A stretch of 64,000 nt of DNA. Source: Arabidopsis thaliana (lineage: Eukaryota; Streptophyta; Magnoliopsida; Brassicales; Brassicaceae). The DNA lies in contig NC_003074.8 of assembly GCF_000001735.4 (NCBI RefSeq), positions 4,030,101 through 4,094,100 of the forward strand. The letters run 5' to 3'. The notes under the pieces were generated by a model. That model saw only the letters and a program-made list of their open reading frames with translations, did no database searches and was not told where the DNA came from. A program made the translations under genes and the position numbers. Shown piece after piece: positions 11,729-23,056 of the stretch (positions within the stretch are counted from its first letter, which is position 1; each line of letters starts with the position of its first letter).

Positions 11729-13306
11729 ATTCTCTATATATGGTGATGGATGATAAGTTGTACTGAGAGAGAGAGAGAGAGGGTTGAGATAATGAATAAG
11801 AAATAGAGAAGAGAAGTGATTGTGAACGTATATATATTAACTATGAGAGGCAGAGAGAATTGAAAGGTAGTTATATACTCGTAATAATAATATGTGAACA
11901 TTATTCTAAAAATAAAACCGTGTGGATAAATTTTGTATTAGTATTGACAACAAGTAACAACAAAATAAAAAGAGAGAAGGAATATAGAAAAGAGAAGAAG
12001 CAGAGCATGTGCAGGATTTGATGCAATGATGCCACCAAATCATCCCATGTGACCTTTAAGTCTTCCCCTAACTATTTGTGTTTACTTTTCTTTTGGTACT
12101 TCGATATTCTTTCTTGTATCATTTTAGGCTGCTTTCTTATATTTGTCATATTTAAAAATTATGGTTGGTATCCGATATTATGTGATTTTTTTAGCAGCAA
12201 TTTTTTTGTTTTGTGAGATTTTTAATCAAACATTAAACCCATATTTTCCAAAGGCAATTCTGTTATATACAAGAATAACTGTATATTAGTATTTTAGTCA
12301 ACAACTTATTCAAGTATTTTTCTTTCAATTGTATGTCACCGCATCTACTGTCGTTCTCGTTTCATTTACTTTCCATATATAATCTATCTCTTCATGTACA
12401 ATTAGATTTTCTATGAAATGCAAATGTTAACATTATTTATACATGTAGGTCGAAAGAAGTAGAAGAGAAATTGTGGTGAACTTGATGAAATTAAAGGACC
12501 AAATCCTAAGTAACTAAAGTGTTTACGATGAAGATAAGGAGACAGACCATGTGGTTCCACTTATCTTGTATATACATTATTACCAATACTATAATAATAA
12601 ACACTACTTAATACATGTCCTTTATTCTCGATCTACTGTGCCTCGGTGTCGGTCTTCGTGTTGCTTGCTCCTCAATCATTTCAATATTCATGAGATTATT
12701 ATGTTTGCTTCATCCGTATTGTTCATTTCAATCAAACGCGGGACGTAATAATTGGATTCCCATTTTGTGAATCTTTTCTTCTGATTACTATAATTTGACC
12801 TTTTCAACACCTGTATGCATATTCATGTACAAGTGTACGCCCGCAATTTAATTAGAAGAATGTGGTGTGGCAATGTAACATGTTCCCTCTTTGCCTTCGC
12901 TCTTCCCACGAAGTTTCATTAAAAACTAGCATTATTATTTCAATGGAATACCGCCGTGTAGTCTCTCATCAATCATAGCGCGCGAACGCAAGACACTTAT
13001 TGAATCTATTGGGCCTCTAGTGGGCTACTTTCTTTATTGGTTGAATCTCACACCCATATTTACAATTAACATAGCCCATTTAGGCGCATGTTAATATGGG
13101 CGGTGCAAGTATAGATTAGCCAAAAAGCCTTTATTAGATGGTGAAAATTTCAATTTGCACATAACAAAGTCTTAGTGGGATTGATGGAGAAAAAAATGAG
13201 ACACTGATTTGGAAAATTCTCAGCTTTTCAAAACTAGTGAAAAGCAGAAAGTGGCAATTATTCATATATATACACTTGAGAAAATGAAAATATTGTAGAG
13301 TAAAAG
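11729..13306. other. intergenic: glycosylase promoter and MYB67 3' flank
   Basis: A GA microsatellite-like run (gagagagagagaga, 11766-11781) lies in the glycosylase leader. GGCCCA-type motifs (tgggcctc, tgggcta, agcccatt) cluster at 13010-13080. No ORF with coding character was found. Confidence 0.55.
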
Positions 13307-14422
13307 CTAAAAGGTCCAGCTGCCAAGATCATCCATGGGATTGAAATCGATAGACATTGCAGAGGAGAAAATGGAAGCAAAATCAGGATCAAAAGCAGAA
13401 GAAGAAGGAGTGTTAAACAAAATGTCCATGTTGAGATCATCATCATCCACTCCCACTACTGCCTTATCACTAGGCAACATCGGAGCTTCGTGGATCGCCA
13501 TTCCATCAACATCTGACCAGTGAGGAATCATATTCTCATCATCTAAAAGACTTGACATGGGATCATTGATAGGGATCATGGTTTGAGTACTTGACATGTT
13601 ATCATTGATAGGGATCACGGTTTGAGATGGGATTGTAGTCTGGTTAGGAGATTTAAGTTTGTTTGGTTTAGTGGAAGTGGGTGGATTGATGTTTGTGATT
13701 GAAAAAGCAGTGGTTGATTGATCAAGATCAGTAGGGTTCTTCATGATGGACGTCGTTTTGTTTGGCTTGGGGATATTATTATTGTTTGAAGAAGAAGATC
13801 TTTTGTGTGAAGGCATAAGATTATGTGTAGAAGGATCTAAGCCTTGAGAAAGAAGTTTCTTCTTAATGCATGAGTTCCAAAAGTTCTTGACTTCATTATC
13901 AGTGCGTCCAGGTAAGTGCTTAGCAATCTGAGCCCATTTGTTACCAAGAATACGATGTACGTCGATGATAATCTGCTCTTCTTCCTCATTAAACGAACCT
14001 CTCCTCAGATCAGGCCTTAGATAGTTTATCCACCTTAATCTGCAACTCTTCCCACATCTCTGCAACCCTATACACACATATAGATACTGTTAGGATTAAT
14101 CCACATCGAGCATATAGTATATAAAAAACATAGGCTAATTCACTCATTGCTAATTAGTTTTGAATTGAAAGACTATTATTTTTTCACATGTTGTATGTTT
14201 AGACTCATGAACAAAAAATAGTAAAAAGAAAAGGGAAGTAGAGATAGAAGATACAAAACCGGCAAGCTTTGGAACGGAACTCCAACTAGGATGACCATGA
14301 GTGGTGATATAACGAAGAAGCTTCTCGTCTTCCTCTGGAGACCAAAGACCTCTCTTCACTTTGTGTTTTCCACAACATCGATGTCCCATTTCATCTCTTT
14401 TCATTTCCCACTTCTCTCTCAT
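13307..14422 (-). CDS. MYB67: R2R3-MYB transcription factor MYB67
   Basis: Two exons: 14422 (or 14389) to 14260, and 14067-13307. The R2 repeat ([33 protein letters not shown]) is split after KLAG at the usual R2 intron; it continues [20 protein letters not shown]3 ([44 protein letters not shown]) has no intron, whereas many R2R3-MYBs have one there. The regularly spaced Trp (first R3 Trp replaced by Phe) are present. From the first Met the protein is 307 aa; starting at MGHRCC (14389), the more typical MYB start, it is 296 aa. The C-terminus is Asn/Ser/Pro-rich with acidic stretches suggestive of activation and a 13-residue tandem repeat. It binds DNA in the nucleus; targets are not evident from sequence. 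Confidence 0.95.
13551..13628. repeat. 39-bp in-frame tandem duplication inside MYB67
   Basis: Two adjacent 39 bp units starting at 13551 and 13590 share 'cttgacatg' and 'atcattgatagggatcaCggtttgag' with a few mismatches. They encode QTxIPINDxMSS twice in the C-terminal region. The unit is divisible by three, so the frame is kept. Confidence 0.85.
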
Positions 14423-15796
14423 CTTCCTAACTTATATATTACAAGGTCTCTTGGTGTTGATTAACCAGCAGGGTGGTCACTATTTGATGTATTTTCCCTG
14501 ATCAGTACTAATATCTTTCTTGGGAGAATTAATCTACTATATATGATTAACCAAACTTGTGTCGTTTCTCTTTTTTTCTCTGTGTGTCTTCAAATGGAAG
14601 CCTGATTAGAGACACCAGTAGTTCACGTCACTTTCCTTAACAAAATCATCTATGTATCTCGTTAACTTGTGTTTCTAGTTATTGTCATACATTGCATGCT
14701 TAAAATCCTATAATTATCAGTTTAGTTTAATGCAATGGTTTAATGATCTTATATATGTATGCTTTAACCAGGACACTCATTACTAGTTTTTAGTTTCTGT
14801 TTCACTCATTACTTGTTGTCTACTAGACTTCACAAATATTTCGGATCATTGGTAAGAAAATAGTAGAATGACTCGTTGGGTTTTACTACCCCTTCACGTA
14901 TAACTTGTACTTATATATGCTCATAAATTTTTGTCCCAGTCTGCTACTTTTATCGTCATCATGGGAGACTTTTCTGCAAATGTGTTAGCTTGTTGAACAG
15001 TCGTAGAAGCGAATGAGCACTCAATTTTGGATATTTGGAATCATAAATAGTATTGCCATCCGTAAATACGTTTTCATTTACTAACAAATTAGTTAAAATT
15101 AGAGGTAAAGTAGGGAGCACGATTGCATAAAAATTCCGACCTAATCTCAACTACTAGTAAATTGGATCTTTCCCTGGAACTTCCGAATAACATGTCCTCT
15201 TAAGTAAGCCACGTACGCGTCAAGCTTAATAGATAAAGAGAGAGATAGGTGTACAACGCAACGTTTATTTGAACCCGTCAAGTTAAACGTAAGAATAAAC
15301 TAATGGGTAGGGAGAAAGCGGTTAATTAACATAATAATATAAAGACGTCGCTGTTAATTACCGTATATGTAAAAATCTTTGTGTAGATGAAGCTTCGTAT
15401 ATTTAACTATACACTTGTTCTAGGTTTCCATTAATATAACGTAGTCCTCTCTTTCAGTCTTTTTTCTTGCAATTAAATATTGATAAACCCTAACCCTGAG
15501 TAAACTGATGGAATTAGACCACTTGGTAATCTTTTTGTTTAAAAATTCTAAAATTAAAGAAATAAGAGGCAAATTTTGGGCCATTCTGGTATTAATTTGA
15601 CATCATGAAGTCAGAATGATGTAACACAATTCATTTTCGTGAAAAGCTATAATAACTGGGTAATCACTTATCATGATTCATGAGTTGCAAAAGACACGTA
15701 CGTGATTTAAATGTCGGAGTAGTAAATAAGAAGCTCTATATATACTACGTAGCTCTTTTGGTGTTGTCTTTCTTTGTACAAAATTTCTAATTTACT

Positions 15797-15980
15797 TACC
15801 AAATGTTTAGTTTAGCGTAGCAGTTTAATTTACATTTTTCAACGTGATCAACATTACAGCATTTGTGATCTGGATTGTTTTTACTTATTTTGTGTCATTG
15901 TGTGTAATTACCAACGTTTAGTTTGACGTAGCAGATTAATTTACATTTTTCAACATTACATCATTGTGATCTGTTTTTAA
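15797..15980. repeat. imperfect direct repeat, spacing 112 bp
   Basis: 'taccaaatgtttagtttagcgtagcag' at 15797 recurs as 'taccaacgtttagtttgacgtagcag' at 15909. Both are followed by 'ttaatttacatttttcaac' and 'cattgtgatctg'-like sequence. The second copy has lost about 10 bases. Non-coding. Confidence 0.85.
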
Positions 15981-16416
15981 AACAAAAAATTAAGACTCCT
16001 TATTTTGTTTGTAATTATATTTCAGCTTAAAAGGTAGTATATGATGAACTTGTATATGATGTTAAAAGTAAAAATGAGACATGTAAATGTAATTACATTA
16101 ACTTATTTTTGTTAGAAATAAAAGGTGAGCAACAACGAATAATAACAAAGATCTGAAAACTGATGAAGTGTGAGAGAAAACAAACAACATATTTACTCCA
16201 TCGTCCAATCTTATCTTTAAGTTATGTACCAGCGCAGTCCTTACAAAAGATTAAAAAATTACATCCATTTTTGACCGTTTCGGATCCATAAGACTTCCAT
16301 TGACTCGTCAACCGACATACTTAAGACTTGAGAATACAACATTACCAGACTCTCTCTAGCTGGTTTACAGGTCTATGAACCCTCAAATATAATTCGAGTT
16401 TTTGACCATTTAAGGA

Positions 16417-16433
16417 GGGGGGGGGGGGGGGGG
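16417..16433. repeat. G17 homopolymer
   Basis: Seventeen consecutive G on the + strand, preceded by 'taagga' and followed by 'acctgat'. Poly(G) runs this long are rare in AT-rich plant genomes. It could form a G-quadruplex and is prone to length error in sequencing. Confidence 0.9.
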
Positions 16434-17133
16434 ACCTGATATAGGAATGGGCTTTTCTAGTTTTAGGCTTTCGGCCCTAATTTCAATTATCGGACTAGTA
16501 CAGAATTATTAGAATGCACATGGATAAATTCAAATTTTCCATAATTCCATGAAATGGCAAAATTTTCACAAAAGCCTGCAAGTACTGCAGTGATATTCTA
16601 TTTAAGACTACTGGAGATGAACAGGCCAGTATCGGTGGGTGGTGATGATGGCTAGAAAAGTGACTAGATAGAAAGACGCAAGATTGATCGGTTATAATTG
16701 TGCATATAAACTTTTATAAACAAAAATTGACCGGAGAGATTTTGCATGTAAATGGATGTGACTTTAAAATATATAAATTCATATATCATGGGCTTCTAGA
16801 AAAAACAAAACCATCCGAAGAACAAAAAACAAGAAATCAGGTTGTGAGAACTAGGATCGAATTTAGAACTATAGAATTGTCCAAATTGAGTAAAATATAT
16901 GTATCATTGTGCAAGTGAACACATATATAACAAAACACAAGAGTTGTGATAATCATGAGGCAGCATACGTTCCACATCATCGCATATATAGATCAAGGGA
17001 ATAACGAAGACTTCATATGTTTGGCATAAGTTATTACAAGTAATTTTGTGCATAATTTTATACACCAAGTGCGCATTAGAAACTAGAGAAGAAAGAGTCA
17101 AGTAGCTAGATCTATATTTGATATATCTCTTCT

Positions 17134-18256
17134 CTAACCGAGACAAACCGTACGGCCCTTAGTGATGGAACTCCTAGAATCTTGTAGGGAGAAGTTGGAA
17201 TTGATGTCGGGGAGAATCAACGTAGAGTCCATGGAGGAAGAGGAAGGAAAATGATCCTCGAACCATGGGATTGGGATGGACGATGTGTTGTTACAAATAT
17301 TGGTGCGGTCGAAAAATAGAGTAGAGTAGTCTTTAGTGAGGCTTGCTTCTTGGGTTTCACATGCTTTCTCTAACATGCTCTCCATGTATTTCCCTTGTGC
17401 CGCTATCCTTTGATTCACCTGTCTTTCTATTACTACCTCTTCCTCTATCCTTCTTTGCACCTCCATTTGCATCCTTCATTACCATCCATAATTACCATTT
17501 TTATATTATAAAATTTTGAGTAATATATCTATTTATATATGAATCAATATATAGTTAGGATTTGGAATTGAAGGCACATACTCGTTCATATTGCGACCAA
17601 TGATGAGCGGACTAGTCGTGAAAACAGCATTCCTTCGAAGATCCAACATGGAAGCTGCATGCATGATGTTTATTAATTAACATATATTCATGGCATAGTC
17701 ACAGATGAATTAATTAACCAATGTATATATGAATTAATAATTAAGTTTATGACAGACCTCTATTTGTATCTCTAATACAAATGGAGTGATTTTGACTATG
17801 CTCCTTGTGAGGCTGCTTCCCAAGTCTGAACTTCTGTAGTTGAAACACACATACAGTATATGTTTTAAATCCTAATTACTACGGCAAGATTATAAAAGAA
17901 GCTAATAACAAAAAAATTAAAGAAGAGGAAACTGAGGAAGAAGGTATATACACCTGGAGATGGCTCTTGAGATGATAAAGAGTGAGACCCTTCACACCCA
18001 TAACTCTCATTATTGTCTTTGGTGTAGCCTCTGCTCATATATAGCGCAATTAATATAGCTTTAAAGGTTTATCTATATAGGGAGATGTATATGATGATGA
18101 TGATGAAAACGTACTTTCAGGGCCTCCAAGGTGAGTGACGGCGTCAACGAAGCGTTCGTGAAGCTCTGTGGTCCAGCGAAGGCGAGGCTTAGGGTCAGTG
18201 GTGAGGACGAGACCTGATGATGAATCATCTCTGATCTCCTCTCTCGACTGCATCAT
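17134..18256 (-). CDS. MYB-CC (GARP/PHR1-like) transcription factor
   Basis: Five exons: 18256-18115, 18030-17954, 17833-17758, 17654-17582 and 17473-17134, giving 235 aa. The GARP-type MYB domain reads KPRLRWTTELHERFVDAV, then LGGPEKATPK, then GVKGLTLYHLKSHLQKFR, with SHLQKFR typical of PHR1/PHL proteins. Exons 4-5 encode a coiled-coil (MQMEVQRRIEEEVVIERQVN) corresponding to the MYB-CC dimerisation segment (LHEQLE-type). PHR1 relatives bind P1BS-like sites and act in phosphate or light responses, but this member's target is unknown to me. Two consecutive Met codons mark the start; either could serve. At3g12730 by position. Confidence 0.9.
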
Positions 18257-19638
18257 TTAACTAACAAAGTACTAAATGCCGATTGATGATGCTCTAATCA
18301 ACAAGAGAATATTAGTATTTATGAAAGATGGAAAAAGGAACACACGACGTCTTGCAAATTACAAGTATAAATTATTAAGAGACATTGACATAAATAATTT
18401 TTAATATATGGAAAATAATGGGAGACATATCTATATATGCAGTAGGGTTTAGGCTTTGAAGTTGTAAACCATGCAAGCTTTTTTGCATCCACACATGTCT
18501 AAATACCAAAAAATTCAAATTTACATGTCTAACTCCTTCTATTTCCAATGTATTGACGCATGTGGCCTTGCAAATATCATCATCCATAACTCATAAGATA
18601 TGAAAATTACTTTTTTTTTTTTTTTTCATTTAGTGATTTAGTATGCACATGCATGGGATTAAGGAACAAAATTAAAGCATCTAATCTGTTGTAAAATTTG
18701 TTTAATCTCGATGAAAAGATTCGTGTGCTTTGTACCTTTCAATAAAGATGACAAGTGGAGCAAAGCTGATGTTTAACTTTTAGCTCATCAATTGAGTACA
18801 TATGTATGCAAATAGGAATCAGAAGTTGGAAAAAAATGAAAAAAGGAAGAAAGTATTTTGTTTTGGTTGCTTAGATTTTAAGCAGTCTCCTTTATTTTAT
18901 GGGTTCTTCTTATATTACTTTACAGATGAATCTATTCCCTTTCATCTCACTCTAATATGAAGAAGACTTGTCTTGATCCAGCTTGAGAAAAAAAGAAGAA
19001 GAAGACTTGTCTTGATCCAGCTTGAGAAAAAAAGCAATACAAATATTGGACCGAATAAAAAAAAAGCGGAGGCCTTTTTAAAAATAGTTTAAGCCCAATT
19101 TATGTATTAAAGGCCCAATGAATTGGTCGCTATCTACGCGTCCTAACGTGACGTTTGCCATGCATAGATTTTTCAATTTTTTTGACCACTCTAGTCTATA
19201 GTGCTCTATTTGTTTTTTGTTCTTGTTTCTTTTTGTCTCCCTAATTCAATATTCATGCTGTGATCATAAGTCCATAACAAAATAAAATACTTGGTCATGC
19301 ATTAATCTCGTAATATTTAGTTGTATTTTTCAGCTTACAACAAAAAACAAAAAAACAAAAACAGAGCAGTAGTAGCAAAAAGAAAAAAGGGACAGTCTTT
19401 ACCAATAGGAAACTGACACGATCCATCCTAAGAAACTTCAATTTTGGGGTTTCTCTTCGTCTTCTTCTTCTTCTTCTTCTAGATCGAGAGGGACATGGGT
19501 CTTACCAGCCGCCGTTGACGACTACGACGACCATTCTCTTCCTCTTCATCTTCTCTCCTTCTGCTTTTCTCTATTTCCTATTCTCTCCAAATTCACCATT
19601 TCCTTCCACCACTCAGAGATCTCCCTTTCTTATTAGCT
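18257..19638. other. divergent promoter region between the MYB-CC gene and ALIS1
   Basis: Contains T14-type run near 18612, a perfect 35-bp tandem repeat (18961-19034), GGCCCA-type motifs ('aagcccaatt', 'aggcccaatg' about 19091-19120) and a CTT repeat 'cttcttcttcttcttcttct' (19460-19480) in the ALIS1 leader. No gene seen. Confidence 0.55.
18961..19034. repeat. 35-bp perfect direct repeat, period 39
   Basis: The unit beginning agaagacttgtcttgatcca occurs at 18961-18995 and again at 19000-19034 without mismatch. Inside each unit 'aagacttgtctt' is a 12-bp palindrome, and its tail is an A-rich run. The identity of the copies implies a recent duplication. About 600 bp upstream of the ALIS1 ATG. 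Confidence 0.9.
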
Positions 19639-21461
19639 ATGTCTTCTTCTAACACGCCATCTTCTAGCGCCGCCGCTGCCGGATCGATAGATTCTTCCGC
19701 CGCCCGGAGAAATTCCAAGAGACCCAAGTGTATTTCTCCTTTCCCTCTTCCTCTTCCTTTCGATTCTCGTTGGTTAGATTCAATCAATATTCGCTGTGTC
19801 TTTGAATTTTGACTTCAAGTTCTTTAGTCAAAAATGATTATTAGGGTTCTTATTTTTTCATCGAAAGAATTGATTTTTAGCTGGAAGTCTTAGCTAGGAA
19901 TCGAGAATGCTATAGCTAAAAGTTGATTGATCTGCAGATTCGAAATTTACTCAGCAGGAGCTTCCTGCTTGCAAACCAATTCTTACGCCTGGTTGGGTAA
20001 GCTTCTCTTCGTATTACTCATGTTTGAGTCTCCCAAGTTTTGTCTTTGAATCGCTATCAAATTTATCCTTTTTCCTTATCTCTTTTTCTGCAGGTGATTT
20101 CAACGTTTTTGATCATTAGTGTTATCTTCATTCCCCTTGGTGTTATTTCTCTCTTTGCTTCTCAGGATGTAAGTGACCATGACCCTGTGCTAATCTTCGT
20201 TTCATTGTTATCTATCTCAAATGTTTCAACTCTCATGCGCAGGTTGTTGAGATCGTTGATCGGTATGATAGTGCATGCATACCTCTATCTGATAGGGCTA
20301 ACAAGGTTGCATACATTCAAGGAACTGGAAATAAATCTTGTACCCGGACGCTAATTGTGAGTTCCCTATGCATGTGCTTTGTTCTTGGAGATTTTATTAG
20401 CCTCTGAATGCTTTTGTTTACTTTCTCTGTTCTCTTTGGGTATTTTTAGGTGCCTAAGCGTATGAAGCAGCCTATCTACGTATATTACCAGCTTGAGAAC
20501 TTCTACCAGAATCACCGCAGGTATTGTTGAACCGCTACATTGATATCACAAAGTGGTTGGGTGCAAGGAAAGAAATGTTCGCATTTAAAATTAGATGTGA
20601 CTTAGATTCCTTACATATTTCTGGCATTTGATATCATAGGTATGTGAAAAGCCGAAGTGATTCGCAATTGAGAAGTGTGAAAGATGAGAATCAAATAGAC
20701 GCATGCAAGCCTGAGGATGATTTTGGTGGGCAGCCAATTGTGCCATGTGGTCTAATTGCTTGGAGTCTCTTTAATGACACATACGTTCTATCAAGAAATA
20801 ACCAGGGTTTAACGGTAAACAAGAAAGGAATTGCATGGAAGAGCGACAAGGAACACAAGTTTGGGAAAAATGTGTTTCCCAAGAACTTTCAGAAGGGCAA
20901 TCTCACTGGTGGTGCCAGTCTAGATCCAAATAAACCAGTAAGCGTTTAATACCACAGTACAGTCTTAGACCCAGTCATATCCTTTGCAAAACGCTTAACT
21001 TAGTCTCCCTTTCTCTCTATCTCTTTCAGTTGAGTGATCAAGAGGATCTGATCGTGTGGATGAGGACTGCTGCGTTGCCAACATTTAGAAAATTATACGG
21101 GAAGATAGAGAGTGACTTGGAGAAGGGTGAGAACATACAAGTGACTCTGCAGAACAACTACAACACATACAGTTTCAGTGGGAAGAAGAAGCTTGTTCTG
21201 TCAACAACAAGTTGGCTTGGTGGAAAGAACGACTTCCTCGGCATTGCTTACCTCACCGTTGGGGGAATCTGTTTCGTCTTGGCACTTGCATTTACCGTCA
21301 TGTATCTTGTGAAACCCAGGTTAGTAGCTTATCCTTGGCCTTTTAAATGTATTACTCATGTTCACGTAGATAGGTGTTGATTTGGTGTGGTATGGGGTTT
21401 GTGCAGGCGACTCGGTGATCCTACCTACTTGTCGTGGAACAGAATTCCTGGAGGTCGTTAA
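19639..21461 (+). CDS. ALIS1: ALA-interacting subunit 1, CDC50-family beta subunit of P4-ATPase flippases
   Basis: Eight exons: 19639-19729, 19938-19996, 20094-20168, 20243-20356, 20450-20520, 20640-20937, 21030-21319, 21407-21461; 350 aa. A Ser/Ala-rich cytosolic N-terminus is followed by a first membrane span ([20 protein letters not shown]). A large lumenal domain with conserved cysteines ([29 protein letters not shown]) and N-glycosylation sites follows. A second span ([20 protein letters not shown]) and a short cytosolic tail complete the CDC50 topology. The family partners P4-ATPases such as ALA3 for ER exit and phospholipid flipping in the secretory pathway (memory of published work). 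Confidence 0.97.
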
Positions 21462-21849
21462 ACAGATGACTGCATCATCTGCGTATATAAATCTACTTAT
21501 CTCTGGTTGTAATTTGATCCAAAATTGAAAGTGATGATCTTTTTTTTTTTAATATAGATGTGAAATGTATGTATGATGTTACAGTTGGAATATGCTCATT
21601 ACATAGAATGATTGATGCTTCCTATCATGCTCATTACCTTTTCTCTTTTTCTCCCAAAAAGCAGTCCCTCGAATCAATGAATGCGGATTATTAGCTGGCC
21701 TCTCTGCCTTTAACTATTGTTTGTATCTATCAAAGGCAGTCATTGTGTTCAAGATAGAATAGTATTGATTCTGAGATTAGAAACACCATTACAGATTCGA
21801 GAAAAAGAGCGGCATTTGGTTTGTTTGTTTGTTAGTTTCAGATCAAGAA
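21462..21849. other. convergent 3' flanks of ALIS1 and ZIP1
   Basis: About 390 bp between two stop codons on opposite strands; holds both 3' UTRs. A T10 run and 'aatatag' near 21540 are the only notable patterns. A short ORF crossing 21717-21953 overlaps ZIP1 antisense and is a shadow. Confidence 0.6.
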
Positions 21850-23056
21850 TCAGGCCCAGATGGCGAGGAGAGACATGGAACCTGCGCCTAGGACGAGAGA
21901 GAGATAAGCAGCCAAGTGAAGCCAGAGATTGGATTGCAATCTTGGATTCATAAAATCAGTAGCAAGAAGATCAACAAGTGACATGTATATGAGTATCCCA
22001 GCAGATGCAGCATTCAACATTCCTTCCACCATTATTGCCTCTTTGCTCTCTTTCCTGTAGCCTAAACCACTTGACATCCCCAACCCTATTCCTATCCCAA
22101 GTGGCGCCGTCACCGAGAAAAATGTCGCCATTAGCACTGTCGATTTCGACTTCATATCCGCCTATTCATATACACACAACATGATCATCATGCTATCATC
22201 AATCAATTGAATTTTGAACAATGAAGAAAAAATGATTGTTGTGACACGATTCGTCTAAGCTAAGCTACCTATGACCATAAACGATTTGGAAGAGACTAAC
22301 CAGGGAGATGCATCCACCGAGGCCAAGACCTTCAAAGAACTGATGGAAAGATAGTGCAGCCATGAGTGGCTTTATGGTGTCTATGCTCTGTGAAGCTCCA
22401 AGTGATATCCCTATAATAACCGAATGCACAACTATCCCAATCTCAAGCACCTGCGACACTATACGTCTTCTGATCAACTCGGTCGAACCATGTGTGTGTC
22501 CGTGACTAGCGTGCGTGTGAATGTGAACATGACCCGCATGCTCTTCTTCATCTACTACTACGTTCACTTGCTTGCTCCCATGGTTATTGCTAAAATGTTG
22601 CCTCTTGTAATACCCTGTCGCGAATGTGTCGATCATAAGAGTCCCCATCGCCGACAGCATCGCTACAAAACCAGCAAACGGGAACTTCCCAGCTGTAGTG
22701 TCCTCAAGACATGGAGAGCTCAATCTCTCGAACGCGTCTGGTAAGATATGAACGAAACCTGTGCAGAGGATCACTCCTGCAGCAAAAGCTTTCACCATGA
22801 AGAAGATATCATTTTCCGGTTGTAACGCCGGAATCCTTTTCCCGATCAACGGTAGACTCACGCCGACTCCTCCGGCTACAAGAAGTAAAGCTATCGAACC
22901 AAGCTTTAGCTTCGTCGCTTTCTCTGCTTCGTCTTGAGACACAGGATCATCGTGACTTGTACAATCACTCGAGGCACAACACATATGCAAACATATTATC
23001 AATACTACACAAATTCTCAACATAGTTGTTGCCGAAAAACATCCACATTCAGACAT
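21850..23056 (-). CDS. ZIP1: ZIP-family zinc/divalent metal transporter ZIP1
   Basis: Two exons, 23056-22301 and 22161-21850 (joined CTG|GCG), encode 355 aa. An N-terminal signal peptide-like segment ([18 protein letters not shown]) is followed by eight predicted membrane spans. The cytosolic loop between spans 3 and 4 is His-rich ([18 protein letters not shown]), a ZIP hallmark thought to bind zinc. Span 4 carries [10 protein letters not shown] and span 5 [11 protein letters not shown], the metal-translocating His/Glu pair. The protein should move Zn2+ (reported also Mn2+) into the cytosol; a vacuolar location has been reported for Arabidopsis ZIP1 (memory). Start is the first Met of exon 1. 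Confidence 0.97.

Larger units (their letters stand above)
14423..17133. other. intergenic: MYB67 promoter and 3' flank of the MYB-CC gene
   Basis: 2.7 kb of AT-rich DNA. It contains a 112-bp-spaced tandem duplication (15797-15980) and a 17-base G run (16417-16433), listed separately. Short ORFs have no coding features. Confidence 0.6.
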
